Below, one piece after another: positions 1 to 10,872 of a DNA stretch of 64,000 bases. The stretch spans positions 11,113,692 to 11,177,691 of the forward strand of contig OZ036008.1 in assembly GCA_964035015.1 (NCBI GenBank), given 5' to 3'. The position numbers and the translations under genes were made by a program. The DNA is from Corallium rubrum (Eukaryota; Cnidaria; Anthozoa; Scleralcyonacea; Coralliidae). The stretch's first letter is position 1. The number at the start of each line of letters is the position of its first letter. The notes beneath the pieces are model-generated. The model saw nothing but the letters and a program-made list of their open reading frames with translations. It made no database searches and had not been told where the DNA came from.

Positions 1-250
1 AAAGTTAAAATTATAAGCATACTACCAAAAAGATAAGGTAGGTAATTTGTGCATGGCTTCCTTGTCCATATTGTAACATATTCTGAATTTACCCCTTCGT
101 AATTTTCGTTACCCTTTTTTTAAAACACAAATGAATAGTCGAGTCTTACTTAGTCTTCACTGTCTAGTTGTTGTCGCCACCGGCTAGTTCCCACTTCTCT
201 TGCAATGTTTACTCAGCGAATTCTCGCATGCGCAAACGTTTGGCAGCGGT
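1..250. repeat. Dispersed repeat, copy A
   Basis: This block recurs almost unchanged at about 57169-57420 and 60325-60562. Shared landmarks are a GATAAGGTAGGTAATTTGTG stretch, a GTCGAGTCTTACTTAG stretch and the end block GCATGCGCAAACGTTTGGCAG. I see no coding capacity. It is probably a terminal part of a transposable element. All three copies have the same orientation. Confidence 0.7.
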
Positions 251-402
251 GTTTGCGATATGTTATTTACAGAAAACCTACCCTTTCACTTTGTCCGACT
301 CAATTTCTCCCGTCAGAATACCAAAAGCTTTTAAAACTTTACGTTTACATTCTGAACAAAACCTAAAGGAAACACGATAAAATATCAGCCACAATTTATA
401 AG

Positions 403-540
403 TAATAACATGACTTGAGGGAAATTAACGATTAAATTTCCCCGCCACCGAGGGAAGATTCGCGGCCCGAGGACTTTTACAAATCTTCCTGAGGCAAAGG
501 AGAAATTTAATCGCTAATTTCCCGAAAAGTCATGTTATTA
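403..540. mobile_element. Miniature inverted-repeat element, copy 1
   Basis: The ends are imperfect inverted repeats that begin TAATAACATGACTT and end AAGTCATGTTATTA, with inner arms GGGAAATTAACGATTAAATTT / AAATTTAATCGCTAATTTCCC. A second copy lies at 45025-45155. There is no coding capacity, so it is a MITE-type element. Confidence 0.7.
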
Positions 541-895
541 GTTTGTAATATTATGATCGCCGAGGAAAACTTTGAGAATCTTACCGACAGGAAATTTACA
601 CGGTTGATGAGAGAAGTTGCATCTAATTTTCCCGTGCATGTTGATGAGGGAAAATATATGCAAGCGGGAAATTTAGAAGAAGACAAAGGATTTCTTTGTC
701 TTCTAATTTTCCCTCATCAACATGCACGAGAAAATTAGAAGGATTTCTTTGTCTTCTAATTTTCCCTCATCAACATGCACAGGAAAATTAGAAGACAAAT
801 AATAAATTTCCCTCTTGCATGAGCGATGAGGGAAATATGAGGTTTACATTCCCTTGGAGAACAAAAGAATCCGAGGCGATCATGGTATTACATTA
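541..895. repeat. Repeat adjoining the MITE, also found at 45156-45440
   Basis: The block starts GTTTGTAATATTATGATCGCC and contains self-complementary runs built on AGAAGACAAAGGATTTCTTTG and TTTTCCCTCATCAACATGCA. The same sequence follows the second MITE copy at 45156-45440. The MITE plus this block therefore probably form one larger element. It lies in the intron downstream of the leftmost recognised GGNBP2 exon. Confidence 0.6.
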
Positions 896-944
896 AATAA
901 CCACAAAAATCACTCGTAATCTTCTCAGCATGTACTGTACGCAC

Positions 945-3900
945 CTGTTTTTTCTTAGATGGTTTTCTAAAGCATTCAAAAGTGTGTCGGACCGAATTGT
1001 TAAGATCTAAAACGAAATTGAAATGATGTTAGACTAAGTGTTATTTTATGATGTAAAAATATATAAGTTGCTAATGTTGTTACATTTTTTTATTGTCTAT
1101 TTAGATTATATTATTTTCACATTTAAAAACGCAAAGCTTTTTTATATATGAGGAAAAGATTGAGGATTATGTTTGTCACATGTGTAAAAGTTGTTTATCT
1201 TTGAAGGTTAGTGAAAAACTGCTGGTGGTGATGATAGTGAATAGTGGTGGTTGTAATGGTGATGGAAATGAAAGTGGTAGTGATTGAGGTGGTGATAATG
1301 GTGGCAATGATAGTGGTAGTAATAGTGGTGGTGGTGATTGTGGTAGTGATGATGGTGGTAGTGATAGTGGTGGTGATAGTAATAGTGGTGGTGATAGTAA
1401 TAGTGGTGGTGATTGTGGTGGTGGTGGTGGTAGTGATGGTAGTAATAGTGGTGGTCATTGTGGTGATAGTGATGGTGGTGGTAGTAGTAATAGTGGTGGT
1501 GATTGTGGTGATAGTGATGGTGATGGTGGTGGTAGTAATAGTGGTGGTGATTGTGGTCATGGTAGTAGTAATAGTGGTGGTGGTGGTAGTGATGGTGATA
1601 GTGGTGATAGTGATGGTGGTGGTAGTAATAGTAGTGGTGATTGTGGTGGTAGTGATGGTGATGGTAGTAATAGTGGTGGTGGTGGTAGTGATGGTAGTAA
1701 TAGTGGTGGTGATTGTGGTGGTAGTGGTGGTAGTAATAGTGGTGGTGATTGTGGTGATAGTGATGATGGTGGTAGTAATAGTGGTGGTGATTGTGGTGGT
1801 AGTGATGGTGGTGGTAGTAATAGTGGTGGTGATTGTGGTGGTAGTGATAGTGGTGGTAGTAATAGTGGTGGTGATTGTGGTGGTAGTGATAGTGGTGGTA
1901 GTAATAGTGGTGGTAGTGATGGTGATAGTGGTGATTGTGGTGATAGTGATGGTGGTGGTAGTAATAGTGGTGGTGATTGTGGTGGTAGTGATGGTGGTGG
2001 TAGTAATAGTGGTGGTGGTGGTAGTGATGGTAGTAATAGTGGTGGTGATTGTGGTGGTAGTGATGGTAGTAAGTGGTGGTGATTGTGGTGATAGTGATGG
2101 TGGTGGTAGTAATAGTGGTGGTGATTATAGTGATGGTGGTGGTAGTAATAGTGGTGGTGATTGTGGTGGTAGTGATGATGGCAGCAGTGGTAGTGGTGGT
2201 GGTGATAGTAATAGTGGTGGTGATTGTGGTGGTACTAGTGGCAGTGATCGTTGTAGTAATGATGGCAGCAGTGATGGTGGTAGTGATAGTTGTGGTAATA
2301 GTGATGGGTTTTTTTATTTATTAACTTTTCAACCATGCAATCAATGCAAATATACAGTAAATAAAGAACGCAATAAATTGAACATGATTGAAGGAATGAT
2401 CAACAGGACACGAGTCCCATGTGAAGACCAACCCAACAAAAAAATTACATAATAAACATTAAGTAAACACACGATAAAAAAAAACCCAACAAAAAACCCC
2501 AACTAATACACAAATTACATAAAGATTTAAGAGCAACAACTTGGATTGAAAGAACGACACCTAGAACATGGTGATAGTAGTGGTGGTGATGGTAGTAGTG
2601 ATAGTGGTCAGGTAATGATAGTAGTGATGTTAATGGTGGTGGTGGTAATGGTTCATTCAATAGTGGTGATGGTGGTAGTGAGGGGTGATGGTGGTAGTGA
2701 TAGTGATAGTGGTGATGATGTATTATAAATATAACTCAATGCAATCACCTCATCTCGACATTTTTGTGACAATGCTTCCCAGACATCCACCCAGCACCTA
2801 AATCAAAGATAAGATGACCACAAGACAGCTTACAAACAACAGACTTGCTCTATACAATGATGCTCCCATGCTAAGGCTGTTCAGCAGAAATGCAAAGAAA
2901 TGTAGATTCCTACAATTGTTTTTTCTTTGATTATTTAAAAGTCACCATTTTCAGACAATCCTAGCCAAAAGTGTTGCCCGAACACATTGCTGGTTTTGAT
3001 GATTTTCACTTATGGTAATGTCCCAAGAACATTTCGCTAGGATTGGAAAACCAGAGAGCTGAGACTGGTGATTTTTTCATTTTTTTGAGGAAAACTTACC
3101 CAATGGGTGTTCGAGATTTATGAGTTTCTAGTGAATGTAAAAGACATCTCCTAAAACCAAAGTCAAGTGTCAGTTTTAATCTCTGCTTACTTACTACAGT
3201 ACAAGATTTATAAAGTAAAGGACAATACACTGTACCTGTTTCTTCGACATTTTGGAATACTTTCAAGAATTTCATTTAACTTTGATCTAGAAGTAAAATA
3301 CAAGAAAATTGCAGTGTGATGAAATCATTGCATTGATGTCAATTACTGTGATCCTTTGACCCCAGATCAGCCAAAACTCAGTCTGGCTATTAGCCTTCTT
3401 TGTTTTTTTACTTTGTCTAACAACTATACTACCATTGCTATCACTATGACCACTGCTTGCCAAATTTATGCTAGACACTGCCAGGCTGACAGTACTGTAC
3501 ACATTTTTATGCAATGACCCCCAAGTTTTAAGTTGTTTAATACTCATATGATCTATATATATATAATTGTTTATTTGATTGGATTATTTGATCTCATGAG
3601 AATTCCTAGAGAACCAATTGTAACTGGAATAAGACAGGGCTTGTGATTTGGACAATCAAAATCTAATTCTTAGATGTGAGAATCTCTGTGGGGAGTCGAC
3701 AAGCTATCATGCGAGTTTTCAGACTGAATAACAGGTTGTATATCCAGGCTGTTACAGGCTACCAAGTTTAGGATATATATTATAGGCATATATTATATTT
3801 GTACACTTACCCACGACAGTAGAGAAATGTGTGTAATAGCCAGGGTTCTTTTAGAAATGAAGGGTCTATGGTCAGTACTAAAATTAAAAAAAATAAAGAA

Positions 3901-6900
3901 AAAATACAATTGTTAAATTTATTTAATTTAAATTTTTTTACAAGATTTACATTCAGCACCGATGTAACAATGTTCCTACATGTATTTTTAATTAATTTTA
4001 TTAGAAAAGTTCTAATTACTACAATTAGAAATATAACTTGTACCTCCTGATTGCATTATTACCAGAGGTTCCAAGGCAGGCTGGTTTGTTCTCATTATGT
4101 GATTGTACAACTTTTCAACACTACAGAGTTCATATAAAATTGATGAATTTTACAAAATTTTGAGAAGGAAGGACACGAAACTATCATGACTGATGGTTGA
4201 GATGAACAAAAACAGCCTTTACCGGGACATTAAATTACAAAACTTATAACTTTGGAAATCAACAGTACACTCATCTTTAACTTTATACAAAGTTCAAATT
4301 GAAATTAAAATCTCCTACATACCTCTGCCGACATCCTACGCAAGGTACAGTTTGTGATAAAAATGACAGGACTTCATTGTGTGTCACCATAAATGACACA
4401 GCCAGTTCATCAATAGTTAGATTCTGATATCTCTGCAAATAGAACGAAAAATCAGGTAATTGAAAACACCATCACCAAAAGAGATCACTCAAAAAGACCC
4501 TCCCAGTCACTCCATAGCTTTTCCAAAATATGTCCACTCGTCAAATATGTTTTTCCAAAAAGCTAGCCTAAGTGGTATTTAAACCAGATTTCTGTCTAGT
4601 GTCTGAGTCTTTGTTGTGATTAGGTTATCCAGAAGATTGCTAATATCTTGAGACCCACTGAAGCTTGAAGACAAATTTGGAAAAACAAATTTAATGACTT
4701 ATTTTGGAAAAGCTGTGGAAAGATTGGAAGAGTCCTTTGGAGCCATCCTTTTTAGTGATAACCAATTGGAAAGTTTCAAGGGGGGGGGGGGGTATAATTC
4801 AGGAAGGGAAAGTTCAAGGACATTTATTAGTTGTTTTTGAATAACTTTAGACTGTGTTGTTTGCACCTAAGCAGAAACACCACCCATGAAAACATGTTCA
4901 AAAGTTAACTGTTTTGAAATTGACACCGAGGGATTGACAAGTTGTGATTGGCTAAGAGCACAAACATGTACGTATTGAAGGGATACATAATATGTTTAAA
5001 ATTTTATGTTTGATATTGAAATAGAACACGTTTTGATGGCCGGTGTTTCCACTTAATGGGTACAAGCAACTGTATTATACTGTACAGTACTTACTTTCAT
5101 AAAACCATCCAAACCTTCTGAAGATTCACAGTGTTTATCAGCAGTCAGAAAACTTTTGGGGATTTCCATGATTAACTGTATATAAAATAGAAAGAAAAGA
5201 ACATTCCTATAATCTTTATAACTAACTTTGGGTCTTACACAAAGTTTAAGAAACTCAAAGAAAATATGTAATGTATTCCCCACTTGTGGAAAAACCTTGG
5301 TATTACAGTATTAACCTATTGCTGCCTAGTGCCTAGGATGTCAGAGAGTTTTCCCTTTGACAAGTCAAATCGTCGGGCATTAGACAGGGTACAAAAATAA
5401 AGATGATGATAGTGGTTGTGATAGTGATGGTAATGGTGGTGGTTTGTAATGGTGATGCTAATGACAGTGGTTATAGTGATTGAGGTGGTGATGATGGTGG
5501 CAGTGATAGTGTTAGTAACAGTAGTGATAGTGGTAGTGATAGTGGTGGTGATAGTGGTAGTGGTGGTGATGGTAATGGTTTGTAATGGTGATGCTAATGA
5601 CAGTGGTTATAGTGATTGAGGTGGTGATGATAGTGGCAGTGATAGTGGTAGTAACAGTAGTGATAGTGGTAGTGATGGTGGTGGTGGTGGTGATGGTAAT
5701 GGTTTGTAATGGTGATGCTAATGACAGTGGTTATAGTGATTGAGGTGGTGATGATGGTGGCAGTGATAGTGGTAGTAACAGTAGTGGTAGTAACAGTAGT
5801 GATAGTGGTAGTGATAGTGGTGGTGATAGTACTATAGTAGTGATAGTAGTGGTGGTGATGGTAGTACCTAGTAGTGGTGGTGGTAATGGTGGTGATAGTA
5901 ATAATGGTGGTGGTGGCAATAGTGGTAGTGTTAATGGTGGTAGCAGTCATAGCAATAGTAGTAGTGGTGGTAATGGTGGTGGTAATGGTGATGGTGGCAA
6001 TAGTGGTAGTGTCAGTGGTGGTAGTAGTCATAGAAATAGTAGTAGTGGTGGTAATGGTGGTGATGGTAGTGGTGGTAGTGGTGATAGTGGTGGTAGTGAT
6101 AGTGTTAGTGGCAGTAACGATAGTGATCATGCTAGTGATAATGGTGGTGCTAGTGATAGTGGTGGTGGTGGTGACAGTGGTGGTGATGGTGGTGGTAGCA
6201 ATAGCAGTAGTGGTAATAATGGTGGTGACGGTACTGTGGTATGTTTTTGGCTGGCTCAGGTAGGAATGGGTTAAAATACAGGTTATTAAATACAGGTTAT
6301 TAAATTAAATTAATAAAAATCTATTTGAACTATTTCTTATATGAACTAAATTATATCTTGATAAATTTAGTTTATAATAATAATAATTTTTCTTTTTAAA
6401 TGAAGCAATTTTATAGACTTCTCTGATTTGTACCCAGTCGTCTCTGGAAATTTGAGGTTTGTGGCCTGATGGGAATGTGCAGGTTTGATTATTCCCATAA
6501 TGCACCATCAAAGTTCACCAACCTCACTTTCCCATTGCACCTGCAAATTCCCCCTGGCCCTATTAATTTTAAGATGGGCAAGATCTTAGATGAAACAAAG
6601 ACAACTGGGTACAAGTTGGTAGACTTCTAACATTTGTGAGACATATTTGTAAATTGATCCCATGAGCTTATTGATTGATATTATAATCAAAACAAATCAA
6701 TAAGAATTAACAGGAACCTTTGATTATCTATTAATAAACATTGATTGTTATTGGTTGATATTGACTTCTAGTAGCTATTAATTTCATTGATTGCATGTGT
6801 CAAAATATCTTGGAATGAACTTCAATTTCAAATAACTAATTAGCAAACTACGTATAAAACCAAAAACAGTAACCACATGCATTTGCCATTTTTGAAACCT

Positions 6901-7135
6901 GTAAATCTTGCAAAAAATATCACCCAAAGACTTCAAGGTTTAGTTTGATACCGTATGAAGAATATTCAAACATCATTTCACTCGTCTCATTTAGGTGACA
7001 AAGAACTGAGACCAAAAATGGACAATTAATATTCTCACTTACTGTTAACCCGTCTTCTAGTGAGAAGGGAATTTGATGACTTTCCAGACCTTTCTCGTCC
7101 TCGTTTTTTCTACACACCCTCACCAACTTCGCCAT
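945..7135 (-). CDS. GGNBP2: Gametogenetin-binding protein 2 homologue (partial, 8 exons, 3' end beyond the window)
   Basis: Exons read on the minus strand are 7043-7135 (start codon 7133-7135), 5095-5175, 4323-4432, 4044-4120, 3811-3877, 3236-3286, 2749-2797 and 945-1006. Every junction has GT-AG signals and phases match throughout, giving about 197 residues before the edge. The peptide starts MAKLVRVCRK and contains SQTVPCVGCRQ, the block ALEPL, SKLNEILESIP, CWVDVWEALSQKCRDE and ALENHLRKN. All of these follow in order the N-terminal half of animal GGNBP2 (ZNF403), as I remember that family. The cysteine pairs in PCVGC and around CW are family features. Compared with the human protein a loop before CWVDVW seems shorter, because two exons join directly there. 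GGNBP2 is linked to germ-cell and placental development in mammals, and its biochemical role is unclear. Introns hold large minisatellites and the region beyond exon 8 is repeat. A TGACGTCA box lies at 7294-7301 upstream of the start. The gene identity is secure; exact exon ends are by eye. Confidence 0.88.
1224..2310. repeat. GTG/GAT-rich minisatellite, block 1
   Basis: About 1.1 kb built from GGTGGTGAT, AGTAATAGTGGTGGTGAT and TGTGGTGGTAGTGATGGT words, with a strongly one-sided base composition (G and T on the plus strand). Word order drifts, so it is an interrupted, higher-order array and not a clean microsatellite. It lies in a GGNBP2 intron between the exons at 2749-2797 and 945-1006. Long open frames here (poly-Val/Ile or poly-Thr) are products of the repeat. 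Confidence 0.95.
2311..2567. other. Unique intron sequence between minisatellite blocks
   Basis: AT-rich sequence with short A runs. I see no exon, RNA gene or element here. It separates two blocks of the GTG-type repeat within one GGNBP2 intron. Confidence 0.5.
2568..2728. repeat. GTG/GAT-rich minisatellite, block 2
   Basis: A shorter stretch of the same GTGGTGATAGTAGTGATAG type as the block at 1224-2310. It starts within about 20 bases of the donor side of the GGNBP2 exon at 2749-2797. Confidence 0.9.
5403..6240. repeat. GTG/GAT-rich minisatellite, block 3 with higher-order units
   Basis: Same word family as blocks 1 and 2, but the left half contains a longer unit starting GGTTTGTAATGGTGATGC, seen at 5441, 5577 and 5701 (spacings 136 and 124). 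The block lies in the first intron of GGNBP2. It shows two layers of tandem repetition. Confidence 0.92.
6241..7042. other. GGNBP2 first-intron sequence, no element recognised
   Basis: AT-rich intron sequence between minisatellite block 3 and the first coding exon. I see no conserved coding block or RNA gene. Confidence 0.5.
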
Positions 7136-7405
7136 GATGGTACCAGAAATACACCAGATGAGAAATAGTTAGAATGAAAGAGTTAAAAAACGATATCCGA
7201 TCACAGCAAAATCAAAACGTTCCAAGTTAATGAACTTCCATATTTGCTCGTTGAAGCCCGTGATCGAACACGGTCAGCGATGTCTTCGTCTAATGACGTC
7301 ATCGCATGTGATTTTTGCGCGAGTCTCAGGGTTGCGCGCGCATTATTTTTCAAAAAAACTGGCAAGCTCGTACTAATACTATTTAAAATCAACAAAGTAT
7401 AGAGA

Positions 7406-8449
7406 CAGTGGCGTGCTGGCAGGGGGGGCCGGGGGACCATGGCCCCCCTAGCCTGATTATCAGACGGTATGGTGTTCGCTCACTCCACCTACTCAAAGGT
7501 GAGCGAACACCGTACCGTCTGATAATCAGGCTATGACCCCCCCCCCCAGTGAAGATTTTTTAGGGGGCGCCAAAACTTACAGGGGCGCCAAAATTGCCCC
7601 AAAGGACACAAAAAAGCGTTAGTCAGAATTTTGTCAGAATCCGATGAGTCAAAGAGAGAAACAAGAGTTTGAGATTGTGGAGAAGCTTGCAACACCTTTC
7701 CGAATTCCGTCGTTCTGACAAGCAGTTTCCGCACGACGGACATATCGTATCAACCCATCCCGCTGCGCTGACGAAGTGTTCACCTTTGCACCGTCTGTCT
7801 GTCATTCCGAATGTTCAATCTTTCCATTTTTCACAAAGAAGGGAAGGAAGATGTTCACGATGTCGATGGTTCTGATTTTCAACAAGAATATGATGAGAAC
7901 GATGATCTTGATTGAGATCATGATGACGAAATACACGAAGCCACTTGTGCCAACGAAGCAGCACGGAACAAAGATGTACCATCTTTTGTCGAGGCTCTAA
8001 AAATTCTCTCGCATCCCAATTACCACCTTGGTCGATGCATATCCAACACTTTGTCAAGTGTATGAGTGATTGCGGTTGCAATCCCAATCAGTTCTGCTCT
8101 GCGAGTGTTTGCACCTATTTGCATCGTTGTGACTTCTTTTTAATGAGATACAAGTACTCGCAGCAAGCTGCGAACTAGTTTCCGCAATGAGTGGAAAATA
8201 TAGCCTTTACTCTTGATGGCAGTTTCTAACACGTTTTTTCAAATTGCTTTCATTTCCTTGCAGCAAGGAAGTTGCACTTATTGCTCTATATTTTAGTCCT
8301 GAAAGTCGAATGACAGTCAGTCATGTCACGTATAATAGATATTTATGCTTTCGTAAGTTAGCGCGACGGATGTTTACAAAGATGGAAACCTGGGGGGTGC
8401 CAAATTCACTGTTGGCCTCCCCTGACGAACAAAGGCCAGCACGCCACTG
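7406..8449. mobile_element. hAT-like non-autonomous transposon
   Basis: The ends are inverted repeats CAGTGGCGTGCTGGC / GCCAGCACGCCACTG. The flanks carry an 8-bp duplication with one mismatch, TATAGAGA (7398-7405) and CATAGAGA (8450-8457). CAG termini plus an 8-bp duplication are the marks of the hAT superfamily. The inside has only broken open frames, including an acidic stretch near 7850-8010, and I recognise no transposase. Confidence 0.75.
7449..7534. repeat. Short hairpin nested in the hAT-like element
   Basis: Arms AGCCTGATTATCAGACGGTA and its complement TACCGTCTGATAATCAGGCT enclose a GTGTTCGCTCAC / GTGAGCGAACAC stem and a small loop. It looks like a tiny foldback element inserted into the left end of the hAT-like element. 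Confidence 0.75.
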
Positions 8450-8734
8450 CATAGAGATACAGTTTCTGGCTCACTAGCAAGTCTGTTTGTCAGACATGGT
8501 TACCCAACATTTCGACACTCCGATCTAGTGTCTCCACCAGGGTCCCATGTTTATACTCTCATAGAACCAGAAGTCTAAGAAGATGCAAATAGGTTTGTGG
8601 GGAGCCCGCCAAAAGCCCGCCAATTTCTTTGCACAGTGGTGCGCGCGCAATACCTTAAAATTCGCATGCTTTTTTCGCTTCAAAAAACGCCAGCAAGCGA
8701 AGTGCTGCCCCAAATGGAATGAAAACCTTTAGCC

Positions 8735-8896
8735 TATAGATCGTTTTCACTCACGTGATCGGTGGCCGGTGAAACAATACGAAATATTTGAATAAGAAAG
8801 AGCTGATTCCCATACCGTACACCAATATGGCTGCCGTTTCATTGTTTTGGTACACCAATCATTGGCCGCCGTGACGTCAGATGAAAACGATCTATA
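8735..8896. mobile_element. Miniature inverted-repeat element (AGATCGTTTTCA ends)
   Basis: The left end TATAGATCGTTTTCA and right end TGAAAACGATCTATA are inverted repeats. The unit is about 160 bp with no coding capacity. TA lies at both edges, which would fit a Tc1/mariner-type target, but the family is not certain. Confidence 0.6.
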
Positions 8897-8960
8897 CCAC
8901 AGTTATTGCTCTGGGCTGTTAGTTAAATATGTACTTTTGTGTGTTATTATCAGCTAAAGT

Positions 8961-8964
8961 AAAG

Positions 8965-9015
<51 letters not shown>

Positions 9016-9016
9016 A
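8961..9016. repeat. (TAAA)n microsatellite
   Basis: About fourteen perfect TAAA units directly upstream of the first RING-Kelch gene. It may be the tail of a lost retroelement, because similar TAAA tails end the LINE fragments in this array. Confidence 0.9.
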
Positions 9017-9083
9017 AATATTCTTGATCGAGTCCAACCTCGTACCCAGGGTCTTATCTGGATCGAGTCGACTATCTAATAAA

Positions 9084-9091
9084 TGACGTCA
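9084..9091 (+). promoter_or_regulatory. TGACGTCA (CRE-like) box of RING-Kelch gene 1
   Basis: A perfect CRE palindrome in the context AAATGACGTCATACGTT, 78 bp upstream of the ATG at 9162. The same box sits 78-90 bp upstream of the other family members, unless an insertion intervenes. It is the best promoter candidate for the family (inference). Confidence 0.55.
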
Positions 9092-9161
9092 TACGTTGCG
9101 TGGCAGTACTTGCTCTGTGGTTCTTTTGTTCGCCAAAATCGCTATTAAATGACGCCAAAGC

Positions 9162-10700
9162 ATGGAATCCCTCGACCAAGGATATGCCGACAGTCGTTTT
9201 GCTACTGCTGTGGATGAAGATCTTCACTGCCCGATCTGTCTGAACGTCCTCAAAGATCCGCTACAATGCCAAATGAACGAACATTATTTTTGCACTCCTT
9301 GTATCACAAGGCATTTAGGCAATTTCCAAACCTGTCCTTCCTGTATGGAAGAGCTGTCGGTGAAGACGCTGAGAAAGCCTGCGAGATACCTCACCAAGCA
9401 CTTGTCGAAACTCGACATCCGTTGTGAGAATGAAAACCGAGGATGCCCCGAGTTTGTGAAGCTGGAAGATTTGAACAGTCATCTCGCAATCTGTGGTTTC
9501 GCTCCCGTGACTTGCCCAAATAATGGCTGCAGCCAGGTGATCAACAAACAAGATATGATCCGACATGAGAATGAGATTTGTGAGTTAAGAAAGACAAAGT
9601 GCCATGAGTGTGCTGAGATGAGAATAGAAATGGGCCAGATGAGAGAAGAGATGAGCCAGATGAGAGAAGAGATAGTAGGCCAACTGAATATGTCTTTTGC
9701 AGAATTAAAAGACCAAATGAGCAAGATAATCAATGTAGTTGAAATGAAAGGAGTTCTGAATCCAAGTCCAAGTCTCCATGTTCCTCTTCCAGTTGAAAGC
9801 AAAGAAGACATCATTGTGGTTGGAGGGTATAATGGTGTTGATCGACTCGTGTCTGCTGAGATGTTTGTGTGGTCCAAGAACAAGTGGTTGCCGTTAAATG
9901 ATGTAAATAAGCCTCGTTCATGTTCATCCTCAACATTGTACAAAAACCAGTTGCTTGTTACAGGAGGACGGACTGGTCAAAACAGTGTCATTGATAGCAT
10001 CGAGGCATTGTGTATTGATAAGCAACCAACCCAGTGGATTTCTTATCCAGCCAAGCTACCATACCCATGCAGTGGCCACAGTTGTATTGTTTACCAAGAT
10101 CGTCTTATAGTTGTTGGTGGACTGGTGGCAAACAATGGTAAGGTCTCCAATGGCATCCATGAATTACGTCTCACTCCACCTTATACTTCTAAGCTTTTGT
10201 CATTGATGCCACAACCAAGAAACTGTCATGGAACCGTGTGTTTTGGTGATGAGATTGTAATTGTTGGAGGAGCAACTGGCTATAATTTTAATCACATGAA
10301 GAGTGTGCTGTTGTTTAATATCAAAACCAACAAATGTAAAACAATCACCCCATTACCTTACCCCATTAGTTCTATGGCCACAGTAAAGTGGGGTGACAAT
10401 GTTATATTATTAGGAGGGGTGAATTATCATGGTGAAGCATTAAATACTGTAATGATGTACAATATTAAAACAGGGAACACCCACATGTTACCAGCCATGT
10501 TACATGAGAGATCAAGCTGTACAGCTGTTGTGACTGGCAATATGATTATTGTAATGGGGGGGTTTAACAAGGAGCAAAGAAAATTTTTAAATACTGTAGA
10601 ATACTTCAGTTTTGCTAGCTTTTCATGGACTGAACTTCCCTCAATGAATGAAAGAAGGTCTTCTGCTACAGCTGTAGTGAAGCCAGTGAACTTTGCATAG
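9162..10700 (+). CDS. RING / TRAF-zinc-finger / Kelch protein, gene 1
   Basis: Intronless gene of 512 residues, probably an E3 ubiquitin ligase or adaptor. A RING lies at about 23-61 with ligands C23, C26, C36, H41, C44, C47, C58 and C61. TRAF-type zinc fingers span 88-140, and a Met/Glu/Arg-rich coiled coil spans about 150-198. Six Kelch repeats (GG doublets such as IVVGGYNG and ILLGGVN) run from 215 to the end. The RING spacing C-x4-H is unusual: an Asn sits where NRDP1-type RINGs carry the third Cys. The order of parts resembles TRAF7, but with a Kelch propeller in place of WD40. The coil has two 7-residue GQMREEM-type units, fewer than paralogues 3, 4 and 6. The ATG at 9162 is chosen because GCCAAAGCATGGAATCCCTCGA is shared by all copies. 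It is the first gene of the array, and its upstream region lacks the hairpin module of the others. Confidence 0.9.
   Translation: MESLDQGYADSRFATAVDEDLHCPICLNVLKDPLQCQMNEHYFCTPCITRHLGNFQTCPSCMEELSVKTLRKPARYLTKHLSKLDIRCENENRGCPEFVKLEDLNSHLAICGFAPVTCPNNGCSQVINKQDMIRHENEICELRKTKCHECAEMRIEMGQMREEMSQMREEIVGQLNMSFAELKDQMSKIINVVEMKGVLNPSPSLHVPLPVESKEDIIVVGGYNGVDRLVSAEMFVWSKNKWLPLNDVNKPRSCSSSTLYKNQLLVTGGRTGQNSVIDSIEALCIDKQPTQWISYPAKLPYPCSGHSCIVYQDRLIVVGGLVANNGKVSNGIHELRLTPPYTSKLLSLMPQPRNCHGTVCFGDEIVIVGGATGYNFNHMKSVLLFNIKTNKCKTITPLPYPISSMATVKWGDNVILLGGVNYHGEALNTVMMYNIKTGNTHMLPAMLHERSSCTAVVTGNMIIVMGGFNKEQRKFLNTVEYFSFASFSWTELPSMNERRSSATAVVKPVNFA
9630..9671 (+). repeat. 21-bp coding minisatellite, 2 units (gene 1)
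   Basis: Two units of about 21 bp, consensus ATGGGCCAGATGAGAGAAGA, code for 7-residue MGQMREE blocks in the coiled-coil stalk. Genes 3, 4 and 6 have about 5, 6 and 4 units, and genes 2 and 5 have one. Confidence 0.85.
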
Positions 10701-10734
10701 GTTGCAGAACTATAAAGCATGTGACAATAATTTT

Positions 10735-10872
10735 CCATGTGGACTTGGGCCCGCGGTAATTGGCCATACGCTGTTGCGGTCACCCTGCCATTTATATTAT
10801 TCTTTTGTATTTAGTTAGTTTATATTTTTCTTACATGGCAAATCTAATAAAATAAAAAAAATAAAAATATTT
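10735..10872 (+). mobile_element. Retroelement-like 3' tail, copy 1
   Basis: The segment TGGGCCCGCGGTAATTGGCC through GCTGTTGCGGTCACCCTGCC to an A-rich end with TAATAAAATAAAAAAAATAA is matched at 49541-49681, in an intron of the RAB gene. A shared GC-rich head followed by a variable A-rich tail suggests a SINE or a LINE 3' end. It is absent from the 3' flanks of the other RING-Kelch genes, so it inserted after duplication. Confidence 0.6.

Larger units (their letters stand above)
7319..8665. mobile_element. GCGAGTTTCAGGGTTGCGCGCGC-type inverted-repeat element interrupted by a hAT-like insertion
   Basis: The left end begins GCGAGTCTCAGGGTTGCGCG and the right end is its degenerate complement near 8630-8665. 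Uninterrupted relatives lie at 13297-13515 and 50951-51198. This copy is split by the 1,044-bp element at 7406-8449, so it is older than that insertion. Confidence 0.65.

Noticed and set aside
1195-2452. Long open frames of poly-Val/Ile/Met on one strand and poly-Thr/Ile on the other
   Set aside because: They are translations of the GTG/GAT minisatellite, with no unique sequence, start context or splice links, and they lie in an intron of GGNBP2.
5594-6274. Open frames rich in Thr, Val or Gly/Ser in the third minisatellite block
   Set aside because: Same cause: repeat translation in the first intron of GGNBP2.
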